This document shows, in pieces, positions 1-4,964 of a stretch of DNA of 5,024 nucleotides (positions are counted from its first letter, which is position 1; each line of letters opens with the position of its first letter). The position numbers and the translations under genes are program-made. The stretch is from Rickettsiales bacterium (GTDB taxonomy: Bacteria; Pseudomonadota; Alphaproteobacteria; Rickettsiales; UBA1997): NCBI GenBank assembly GCA_947496905.1, contig CANMEW010000096.1, forward strand, positions 1-5,024, given 5' to 3'. The notes under the pieces are model-generated. The model was not told the DNA's origin, did no database searches, and saw only the letters and a list, made by a program, of their open reading frames with translations.

Positions 1-48
1 TGGTTGAATTATCTCCCACTGAGAGTCTTTGATTACAAACCTTGCCAT
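1..48 (-). CDS. IS5-family transposase, N-terminal fragment (runs off the window)
   Basis: The frame starts at ATG (complement of 46-48) and stays open to the window edge for 16 codons, reading MARFVIKDSQWEIIQP. The pattern of a short basic start, then D-S-Q-W-E-x-I-x-P, matches the N-terminus of IS5-group transposases, which typically read like D-E-Q-W-E-x-I-x-P-L-L-P (the DUF4096-type helix-turn-helix region). The start is well supported by an AGGAGG five bases upstream. The catalytic DDE residues lie outside the window, so whether the enzyme is intact cannot be judged. Family assignment is recognition of a short motif, so it is likely but not certain. Confidence 0.72.
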   Translation of the reverse strand, partial: MARFVIKDSQWEIIQP

Positions 49-53
49 AAATA

Positions 54-59
54 CCTCCT
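54..59 (-). promoter_or_regulatory. Shine-Dalgarno site of the transposase
   Basis: Perfect AGGAGG on the minus strand, five bases before the transposase ATG. It is the strongest ribosome binding site in the window; mnhE, ligA and queA have none that I can see. It fixes the transposase start. Confidence 0.8.
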
Positions 60-107
60 GTAAAATTGGACAGGAACCAAGTATTTAGTGGTTTGGAATG
101 GTCAATG

Positions 108-128
108 AATTTAAAGACACGCTCTAGA
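108..128. repeat. 21-base inverted repeat, left copy (IS end plus CTAG target)
   Basis: The reverse complement of this stretch is identical over all 21 bases to 4944-4964; the match breaks on both sides. It contains the presumed IS terminal inverted repeat (inward from 123: AGCGTGTCTTTAAATT) and the flanking CTAG at 124-127. CTAG fits the YTAR target consensus known for IS5-type elements. A 21-base perfect match is very unlikely by chance in 5 kb. Confidence 0.85.
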
Positions 129-136
129 AATTACTC

Positions 137-174
137 AAAAAAATCTAATTTTTAGAGGCGCCCTTAAGTGCCTC
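137..174 (-). terminator. possible rho-independent terminator downstream of ribH
   Basis: Read on the minus strand just after the ribH stop, GAGGCAC (168-174) can pair with GCGCCTC (155-161) around a six-base loop with one A-C mismatch. Overlapping it, TCTAA and TTAGA (144-156) form a five-base stem with a three-base loop, followed directly by seven T (137-143). Either fold, or both in turn, could end ribH transcription before the insertion sequence. The stem next to the T run is weak and AT-rich, so this is only a plausible terminator. Nothing else is seen in the 128-176 spacer. Confidence 0.4.
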
Positions 175-176
175 AC

Positions 177-605
177 TCAAACTTCCGAAAATCTCTCTTT
201 TAACTTCATCATTTCAACGCAGGCATTTGCTGCAAAGCCACCCTTGTCCTTTTGTTTTGGATCAGCGCGTACAATGGCTTGAGCCTCATTTTCAACAGTT
301 AGAATTCCGTAACCAATTGGCAGTCGGTATTTCATTGCTAACTTACTCAAACCGCGCGCACTCTCAGCGCACACATAGTCATAGTGAGTAGTCTCTCCTC
401 GAATTACGCATCCTAAAGCAACGTAACCGTCATATTTTTTGTCACTCACCACAAAGGCGATTGCGGCAGGAATTTCAAATGCTCCGGGCACTGTCACCAC
501 TTCAAATTCGAATCCTAAATCAGTAATTTTTTGCACCGCTCCAGCGAGTAAGAGTTCAGAAATTTGTTTGTAAAAGCTTGCCTGAACTATTAAAATTTTT
601 TTCAT
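177..605 (-). CDS. ribH: 6,7-dimethyl-8-ribityllumazine synthase
   Basis: Catalyses the penultimate step of riboflavin synthesis: 5-amino-6-ribitylaminouracil plus 3,4-dihydroxy-2-butanone 4-phosphate gives 6,7-dimethyl-8-ribityllumazine, in the cytoplasm, usually as an icosahedral or pentameric assembly. The 142-residue protein shows the family motifs in order: an N-terminal strand followed by S-F-Y (10-12, the usual aromatic substrate-stacking site near F11), VPGAFEIPAA (39-48), LGCVIRGETTHYDYV (64-78) with the catalytic-type histidine at 74, then PIGYGILTVEN (96-106) and a KGGFAANACVEM helix (121-132). It is slightly shorter than the common 150-160 residues because it starts right at the first strand. 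AGGGGAG at 610-616 supports the start. It is divergent from the mnhE-like gene with only 14 bases between start codons. No other rib gene is in the window, so the pathway must be scattered or partly absent. The product call is confident. Confidence 0.96.
   Translation of the reverse strand: MKKILIVQASFYKQISELLLAGAVQKITDLGFEFEVVTVPGAFEIPAAIAFVVSDKKYDGYVALGCVIRGETTHYDYVCAESARGLSKLAMKYRLPIGYGILTVENEAQAIVRADPKQKDKGGFAANACVEMMKLKERFSEV
564..593 (+). promoter_or_regulatory. candidate promoter of mnhE-ligA, inside ribH
   Basis: TTGTTT (564-569) and TATTAA (588-593) are separated by 18 bases and lie upstream of the mnhE start at 620. They match the sigma-70 -35 and -10 consensus at three and four of six positions. 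The position is right and a promoter has to be inside ribH because there is no intergenic space, but such weak matches are common in AT-rich DNA, so this is a low-confidence guess. Confidence 0.18.
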
Positions 606-609
606 TTTA

Positions 610-616
610 CTCCCCT
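610..616 (-). promoter_or_regulatory. Shine-Dalgarno site of ribH
   Basis: AGGGGAG on the minus strand ends four bases before the ribH ATG. It fills most of the 14-base gap between the divergent ribH and mnhE starts, leaving no room there for a promoter of either gene. Confidence 0.65.
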
Positions 617-619
617 TCG

Positions 620-1111
620 ATGGTTAATATTTTTAACTTATTTTTATTTTTATTTGCGCTGTGGATATTATTCATGACCGTTGCTGGCAAGGCTTCGTGG
701 CTTTATGTTTTTTTTGGAATATTATCTGCAGGCCTTGTCAGCATCGCTTCTTTTCGCTTAAAATTAATCGAAGAAAAAAGTGAATTACTTTACTTGAGCT
801 TCGGTTTCTACTCCCATTTTTTTAAACTTTTTGTGAAGAATTTTTTGAGCTCAATCAAGCTCGTCATCAGCCTCGCCATCAGCAATAAAGCGCTTCACCC
901 AATAGTTCGAAACGTAAAATTCAGTCAAAAAAATAAGTTCAATCCCGCCCTCTTAATGGCAAGTTTTAACATGACGACCGGTCTTTTTTGCATTGGCCTG
1001 AAAGACCAAGAGATGTTGATCTACGCGATTGGAGACGATTATTTCAAAAAATTTGATCTGCAAAAAATATGCTCAAGTTTGAGCAATGTAAATGACGACA
1101 ACTTAGTTTAG
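620..1111 (+). CDS. mnhE: MnhE/MrpE-like cation:proton antiporter subunit E
   Basis: Small membrane protein resembling subunit E of multisubunit Na+/H+ (Mrp/Mnh) antiporters, which exchange monovalent cations for protons across the inner membrane. With the ATG at 620 it is 163 residues, the usual family size. It has hydrophobic segments at about 2-21, 26-45 and 60-87, then a soluble C-terminal domain with the family-like stretch NPALLMASFNMTTGLFCIGL (108-127) followed by a short beta-rich part (LIYAIGD, 133-139). The canonical T-P-G-T of this region is not kept: it reads M-T-T-G, so the gene is divergent. A TTG start at 578 would give 14 more residues but would run 28 bases into ribH and precede a natural membrane-protein start, so 620 is preferred; no clear Shine-Dalgarno site supports either. 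No other mnh subunits are nearby, which is odd for a complex usually encoded in one operon. It is followed by ligA after two bases, so the two are probably cotranscribed. Confidence 0.72.
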   Translation: MVNIFNLFLFLFALWILFMTVAGKASWLYVFFGILSAGLVSIASFRLKLIEEKSELLYLSFGFYSHFFKLFVKNFLSSIKLVISLAISNKALHPIVRNVKFSQKNKFNPALLMASFNMTTGLFCIGLKDQEMLIYAIGDDYFKKFDLQKICSSLSNVNDDNLV

Positions 1112-1113
1112 AG

Positions 1114-3186
1114 ATGAGTGAAATTGAACAAAAAATTAACGATTTAAAAGCGGAAATAGCCAAGCATGACAATGCTTACCACAGTTTAGATGCGCCAATA
1201 ATCTCCGATGCAAAATATGACGAATTACGAAAAAAATTAGAGGAATATCAAAAAAATTTTCCTGAATTTTTTGGTGAAGAAAAAGCGCAAGTTGGTGGAA
1301 AAGTTTTGGAAGTTTTTTCTAAAATAACTCACGCCAAACCAATGCTGTCGCTAGCCAATGGCTTCACAAAAGAAGATATTCAGGATTTTACCGACCGCGT
1401 TAATCGCTTCCTTGGTTTAGAAAAAAAAGAGGTCGCCATCGAATTATTCTGCGAAACAAAAATTGACGGATTGTCCTTTTCTGCTCGTTACGAAAATGGA
1501 AAATTAGTTTACGCAGCAACGCGTGGAGATGGATTCGAAGGGGAAAATGTCACCGAAAATATCAAAACAATTCACGATTTTCCGCAGCAATTACTAACCG
1601 CAAATCCACCAAAAAATTTTGAAATTCGCGGCGAAGTTTACATGGGAAAAGGTGACTTTGAATCTCTCAATGTCAGACAAGAAGAATCTGGTACAAAAAT
1701 TTTTGCTAATCCTCGCAACGCTGCTGCTGGCTCACTCCGTCAACTCGACTCATCAATCACCGCCTCACGCAAATTAAGTTATTTTGCTTATTCTCTGGGT
1801 GAAACTTCCGACAATTTTATCTGTAACTCGCAAGCAGAATTGCACAAAAAATTGCATTCATTCGGATTTAAAACTGAGCCGAATTCTAAGCTTTGTCACA
1901 GCGTTGATGAAGCCCTAACCCTGCATGAAAAAATTGGCGATCTGCGCTACCAGCTAGATTATGACATTGATGGTATGGTCTACAAAGTTAATGACTTCGC
2001 GCTGCAAGAGCGTCTCGGCTTCGTTGCTCGCAGTCCGCGTTTTGCAATCGCCCATAAATTTCCGGCAGAAAAGGCAAAAACCGAAATTGAAAATATTGTC
2101 ATTCAAATTGGTCGCACTGGTGCACTCACGCCTGTCGCACTTTTAAAGCCAGTCAATATTGGCGGCGTTGTGGTGTCGCGTGCCACCCTTCACAATCAGG
2201 ACGAAATAACGCGCAAAGATATTCGCATTGGAGACGTGGTACTGATTCAGCGCGCTGGTGACGTGATTCCGCAAGTGCTACAAGTTGATTTGTCGAAAAG
2301 AAAACCGGAGGCGACCACTTTTATTTTTCCAAAAAATTGCCCAATTTGCGGCTCTGAGATTGTGAAGACAGATGATGATGTAGTACTGCGATGCTTAGGC
2401 GGATTATCCTGCGATTCTCAGCTAAAAGAGACTCTCAAGCATTTCGTTTCTAAAGATGCCTTTGACATTGTAGGTCTTGGGAAAAAGCAAATTGAGAATT
2501 TTTTTACTGAGGGGCGAATCAGAAGTTTTGCCGACATTTTTCAATTGGAGGAGAGGGAAAAAATTGCCGAGAATCCCCTGTCTAAAAAATTGGGATGGGG
2601 CGAGAAATCCACAGAGAATTTATTTTTTTCAATCAATCAAAAACGCAAAATTCCGCTAGAAAAATTCATCTACGCCATCGGAATTAGACATGTCGGAGAA
2701 ACTACCTCGAAGCTTCTGGCTCAACATTTTATCTCCTACCCGAATTTCAAAAAAGCGATGCTAAATTCAAGTAATCAAGATCAGCAAGAATTTATCGCAC
2801 TTGACGGAATTGGTGAAAAAATGGCGCAGGCAATTTTGGATTATTTTCGCGATGAGCGGAATTTAAAAATGATGCTAGACCTAGAAAATGAGCTGCAAAT
2901 TGAAGACTCGAAACCAAAAAATTCTGACTCGGCACTAGCGGGAAAATCCGTCATTTTCACCGGAACTCTGGAGCGCATGACGCGCGCTGAGGCTAAGAAA
3001 AAAGCTGAGGATTTGGGAATGAAGGTTGTGGGATCGGTTTCTAGTAAAACCGATTTCGTCGTTGCGGGCGCTGAGGCAGGATCAAAATTAAAAAAAGCTC
3101 AAGAGCTGGGACTAAAAATTTTAGATGAGGAGGGTTGGTTAGAATTACTTAAAACCAACATGGATGGCGGCGGCACCAAAGCTTAA
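1114..3186 (+). CDS. ligA: NAD-dependent DNA ligase
   Basis: Seals nicks in duplex DNA with NAD+ as cofactor, joining Okazaki fragments and completing repair. The protein has 690 residues, close to the usual 670-700. Domains in order: Ia NMN-binding region with YHSLDAP (22-28) and DAKYDEL (32-38), placing Y22, H23, D32, Y35 and D36 as in E. coli LigA; adenylation domain with the KIDG motif (lysine 116 is the AMP-accepting residue), EIRGEVYM (170-177), DGMVYKV (286-292) and HKFPA (314-318); OB fold with IQIGRTGALTPVA (330-342); a four-cysteine zinc site at C409, C412, C427 and C433; helix-hairpin-helix repeats about 445-590 (GIRHVGE, LDGIGEKMA); and a BRCT domain from about 607 to 680. All key residues are present, so it should be active. 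It starts two bases after the mnhE stop without a good ribosome binding site, suggesting translational coupling. Its last 13 codons, including a G-rich tail beyond the BRCT domain, overlap the 3' end of ubiE on the other strand. Confidence 0.98.
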   Translation: MSEIEQKINDLKAEIAKHDNAYHSLDAPIISDAKYDELRKKLEEYQKNFPEFFGEEKAQVGGKVLEVFSKITHAKPMLSLANGFTKEDIQDFTDRVNRFLGLEKKEVAIELFCETKIDGLSFSARYENGKLVYAATRGDGFEGENVTENIKTIHDFPQQLLTANPPKNFEIRGEVYMGKGDFESLNVRQEESGTKIFANPRNAAAGSLRQLDSSITASRKLSYFAYSLGETSDNFICNSQAELHKKLHSFGFKTEPNSKLCHSVDEALTLHEKIGDLRYQLDYDIDGMVYKVNDFALQERLGFVARSPRFAIAHKFPAEKAKTEIENIVIQIGRTGALTPVALLKPVNIGGVVVSRATLHNQDEITRKDIRIGDVVLIQRAGDVIPQVLQVDLSKRKPEATTFIFPKNCPICGSEIVKTDDDVVLRCLGGLSCDSQLKETLKHFVSKDAFDIVGLGKKQIENFFTEGRIRSFADIFQLEEREKIAENPLSKKLGWGEKSTENLFFSINQKRKIPLEKFIYAIGIRHVGETTSKLLAQHFISYPNFKKAMLNSSNQDQQEFIALDGIGEKMAQAILDYFRDERNLKMMLDLENELQIEDSKPKNSDSALAGKSVIFTGTLERMTRAEAKKKAEDLGMKVVGSVSSKTDFVVAGAEAGSKLKKAQELGLKILDEEGWLELLKTNMDGGGTKA
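3145..3186. other. convergent coding overlap of ligA and ubiE 3' ends
   Basis: Forty-two bases, both stop codons included, code for the last 13 residues of LigA on the plus strand and the last 13 residues of UbiE on the minus strand. UbiE's ending (AIHVGFK) is family-like, while LigA's tail (TNMDGGGTKA) lies beyond the BRCT domain, so UbiE probably dictates the sequence and LigA was extended into it. No terminator hairpin is visible here for either gene. Confidence 0.85.
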
Positions 3187-3906
3187 ATTTTGGTAACTCA
3201 CATTTTGGAATCCCGCCAGTTCGATCATTTTTTTGAACTCATTTTGCGACGGGAATTTGCGAATACTTTCGACCAAATATTGGTAAGAAGCGCGGTCTTT
3301 TAGAATGATCTCACCAATTTTTGGAATCACTTTGAAGGAATAGGCATCGTAAATTTTTTGCAGGAAATAGTCATTCACCTTGGAAAATTCTAAGCAGATA
3401 AACTTCCCGCCCGGTTTCAAAACCCTGTAGGCCTCCGCTAGTGCCAAATCGATGTTGGTGAAGTTTCTGATCCCGAAAGCAATTGTAAAAAAATCGAAAG
3501 ATTCACTTTCAAAACAAAGCTTTTCACCGTCGCAACAAGTGAATTTTAAGTTAAAAAATAAATTCAAATCGATCGCGCGCGCCTTACCCACATCAAGCAT
3601 TTCCTGATTAATATCGACCACCTCAATTGCACATTTAACGTTTTTTTCCTGCGCTTTTTTTGCGATGCGAAAAGCGATGTCCCCAGTTCCACCAGCTAAA
3701 TCAATGATTCCGTAATTCTTCTGATGATCAGAAAAATTTATTTCTTCGATCATTTTATTCTTCCACAACCTGTGAATACCGGCGCTCATCAGGTCGTTCA
3801 TCAGGTCGTATTTTTTTGCCACGCCGGAAAAAATTTCCTTCACGAGGTTGGATTTCTCTTCGCGATCAACCTGCTTAAATCCGAAATGCGTTTTCTCGTA
3901 TTTCAT
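3145..3906 (-). CDS. ubiE: ubiquinone/menaquinone biosynthesis C-methyltransferase
   Basis: SAM-dependent C-methyltransferase that methylates the benzoquinol ring during ubiquinone synthesis (and demethylmenaquinol where menaquinone is made), acting at the inner face of the membrane. The 253 residues match the usual length. Seen: the THFGFKQV start (6-13), UbiE signature 1 YDLMNDLMSAGIHRLWK (33-49), the SAM-binding motif I DLAGGTGDIAFR (69-80), acidic VVDIN (96-100), FGIRNFTN (144-151), signature 2 RVLKPGGKFICLEFS (161-175), and the ending AIHVGFK. In an alphaproteobacterium the ubiquinone role is most likely. The start is fixed by the conserved N-terminus and a GGAAG eight bases upstream. 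The gene is tightly boxed in: its 3' end overlaps ligA by 42 bases and its start codon overlaps that of queA by two bases, so its promoter and ribosome binding site lie within queA. No other ubi genes are present. Confidence 0.97.
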   Translation of the reverse strand: MKYEKTHFGFKQVDREEKSNLVKEIFSGVAKKYDLMNDLMSAGIHRLWKNKMIEEINFSDHQKNYGIIDLAGGTGDIAFRIAKKAQEKNVKCAIEVVDINQEMLDVGKARAIDLNLFFNLKFTCCDGEKLCFESESFDFFTIAFGIRNFTNIDLALAEAYRVLKPGGKFICLEFSKVNDYFLQKIYDAYSFKVIPKIGEIILKDRASYQYLVESIRKFPSQNEFKKMIELAGFQNVSYQNLSFGAAAIHVGFK

Positions 3907-3907
3907 G
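3904..3907. other. shared CATG: overlapping start codons of ubiE and queA
   Basis: The palindrome CATG serves as the ATG of queA on the plus strand (3905-3907) and the ATG of ubiE on the minus strand (complement of 3904-3906). Both starts agree with the conserved N-termini of their families, so the two divergent genes overlap by two bases with no intergenic region. Confidence 0.85.
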
Positions 3908-4939
3908 TTAAAGACTTCCGATTTTGATTTTTATTTGCCTGAAAAATTGATTGCTCAAACGCCATTTTTTCCGCGAGAAAAAACCAGAATGTTGACGTGG
4001 CAAGACGGTCAAATACTTGATTCTCAAGTTGGTAAGCTCGTTGATTTTTTGCAGGAGGGTGACGTTCTGGTACTCAACGATGCACGCGTGATTAAGGCGA
4101 AATTATCGGCAAAAATTTTACGAAATTCCGTGCGACTCTATCTCAATTTAGATCAAAAAATTGGTGATCTGTGGCAGGCCTTGTGCCATCCGGCAAAAAA
4201 AGTAAAAGTTGGTGACGAACTAGAAATTGCTTCAGATTTTTTTGCAGAAGTAGTTGGTAGAGCTGACGATGGTTTCATCTCAATTAGGTTCGGATATTCC
4301 GACGAAGAACTCTTCGCGAAGCTTGAAAAATATGGCTCCGTCCCACTTCCACCCTACATCAAGCGCGACAAAAAAAATTCCGAAGATCAAAAAAATTACC
4401 AAACAATTTACGCTGCAAATGGCGTTGCCGCTGCCGCTCCAACGGCCGGACTCCATTTTAGCGAAGAAATTTTTTCTGCACTTGAGGCAAAGAAAATCCA
4501 AAAAACTTTTGTAACTTTGAATGTTGGTGCGGGCACATTTCTGCCAGTTCGCGGCGATTTTCTAACGGATCACAAAATGCATTCAGAATTTTTTTGCCTC
4601 TCACAAGAGTCGGCAAAAATTATTAATTCCGCCAAGGCTGCTGGTAAAAAAATTGTTGCCGTTGGCACAACTTCATTGCGGGTTTTGGAATCTGCAGTCT
4701 CTGATGATGGGCTTGTAAAGGCGATGTCAAGCAGAACAGAAATTTTTATTTACCCACCTTACAAATTCAAAATCGTTGATGTTTTGATAACAAATTTTCA
4801 CCTACCGAGATCAACTTTATTCATGCTAGTTTGCGCTTTTGTTGGCAGAGAAAATGCTTTCAAACTTTACAACCACGCCATCTCGCAAAATTACCGCTTT
4901 TATTCATACGGAGACGTTACCTTGCTAAAGAACCTCTAA
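3905..4939 (+). CDS. queA: S-adenosylmethionine:tRNA ribosyltransferase-isomerase
   Basis: Transfers and isomerises the ribosyl part of SAM onto 7-aminomethyl-7-deazaguanine in the tRNA wobble position, giving epoxyqueuosine, the next-to-last step of queuosine formation. From the ATG at 3905 it has 344 residues, typical of the family. Motifs in order: SDFDFYLPEKLIAQTP (5-20), LNDARVIKAKL (57-67), PLPPYIKR (147-154), YQTIYA...AAAPTAGLHFSEE (165-187), LNVGAGTFLPVR (205-216), HKMHSEFF (223-230), VAVGTTSLRVLESA (251-264), ITNFHLPRSTLFML (295-308) and YRFYSYGD (330-337). All look intact. A TTG start at 3848 would add 19 residues that look like read-through of antisense ubiE, whereas the conserved S-D-F-D-F begins just after 3905, so that start is chosen. 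No Shine-Dalgarno site is visible before it; this and any promoter would lie inside ubiE. The stop is followed after about nine bases by an IS end, so the original downstream gene is not visible. Confidence 0.97.
   Translation: MLKTSDFDFYLPEKLIAQTPFFPREKTRMLTWQDGQILDSQVGKLVDFLQEGDVLVLNDARVIKAKLSAKILRNSVRLYLNLDQKIGDLWQALCHPAKKVKVGDELEIASDFFAEVVGRADDGFISIRFGYSDEELFAKLEKYGSVPLPPYIKRDKKNSEDQKNYQTIYAANGVAAAAPTAGLHFSEEIFSALEAKKIQKTFVTLNVGAGTFLPVRGDFLTDHKMHSEFFCLSQESAKIINSAKAAGKKIVAVGTTSLRVLESAVSDDGLVKAMSSRTEIFIYPPYKFKIVDVLITNFHLPRSTLFMLVCAFVGRENAFKLYNHAISQNYRFYSYGDVTLLKNL
3915..3919 (-). promoter_or_regulatory. Shine-Dalgarno-like site of ubiE, inside queA
   Basis: GGAAG on the minus strand, eight bases before the ubiE ATG. 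It lies within codons 4-5 of queA, so this stretch is under double constraint. The match is partial but the spacing is good. Confidence 0.4.
3930..3958 (-). promoter_or_regulatory. candidate ubiE promoter inside queA
   Basis: On the minus strand TTGAGC (3953-3958) and AATAAA (3930-3935) are separated by 17 bases, each matching the sigma-70 consensus at four of six positions. The -10 box is 23 bases before the ubiE ATG, leaving room for a short leader with the GGAAG site. The geometry is ideal but the matches are moderate, so this is inference. Confidence 0.28.
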
Positions 4940-4943
4940 AAAA

Positions 4944-4964
4944 TCTAGAGCGTGTCTTTAAATT
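4944..4964. repeat. 21-base inverted repeat, right copy (IS end plus CTAG target)
   Basis: Identical over 21 bases to the reverse complement of 108-128. It includes CTAG at 4945-4948 followed by the presumed IS terminal repeat starting AGCGTGTC. The sequence inside the element after the repeat differs from the left copy's leader, as expected if this is the opposite end of the same kind of element. Confidence 0.85.

Larger units (their letters stand above)
1..123 (-). mobile_element. IS5-family insertion sequence, transposase-start end (partial)
   Basis: This is the end of an insertion sequence lying on the minus strand and cut by the left edge of the window. Seen directly: the outer part of a perfect 21-base repeat whose inverted partner lies at 4944-4964, then about 60 bases of leader, an AGGAGG ribosome binding site and an ATG opening a transposase-like frame. 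Position 123 is taken as the element's tip because CTAG (124-127) next to it looks like the target site; the true tip could be a few bases away. The element was inserted 49-53 bases downstream of the ribH stop, and its transposase reads in the same direction as ribH. The family call rests on the first 16 residues of the transposase and the end sequence, without a database match. Confidence 0.75.

Noticed and set aside
66..106. TTGACC on the minus strand as -35 box of a transposase promoter
   Set aside because: No acceptable -10 box lies 16-18 bases downstream; the nearest AT-rich hexamer is only 12 bases away.
578..619. Upstream TTG start for mnhE giving 14 more residues
   Set aside because: It would run into ribH, has no ribosome binding site, and the extra residues look like antisense ribH rather than membrane-protein sequence; the ATG at 620 leads straight into the first hydrophobic segment.
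1961..2659. Short open frames of about 60 codons within ligA (1961-2146 and 2477-2659, plus strand)
   Set aside because: They lie wholly inside the intact ligA frame, have no start signals and no recognisable motifs.
3848..3904. Upstream TTG start for queA adding 19 residues
   Set aside because: QueA proteins start just before S-D-F-D-F; the extra residues are opposite the conserved UbiE N-terminus and look like shadow translation.
3724..3927. Open frame of 67 codons on the plus strand opposite ubiE
   Set aside because: It is antisense to the conserved UbiE N-terminus and has no start signals; a shadow frame.
4254..4514. Overlapping open frames on both strands within queA, including a cysteine-containing 73-residue minus frame
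   Set aside because: Both lie inside strongly conserved queA coding sequence and show no independent support; the C-x-x-C look of the minus frame is too weak to call a zinc protein.
4933..4942. CCTCTAAAAA just before the right IS end also occurs (inverted) near the left IS end at about 150-159
   Set aside because: It is only ten AT-rich bases, lies at different distances from the two IS ends and in one case is part of the queA stop region; probably coincidence, not a larger shared flank.
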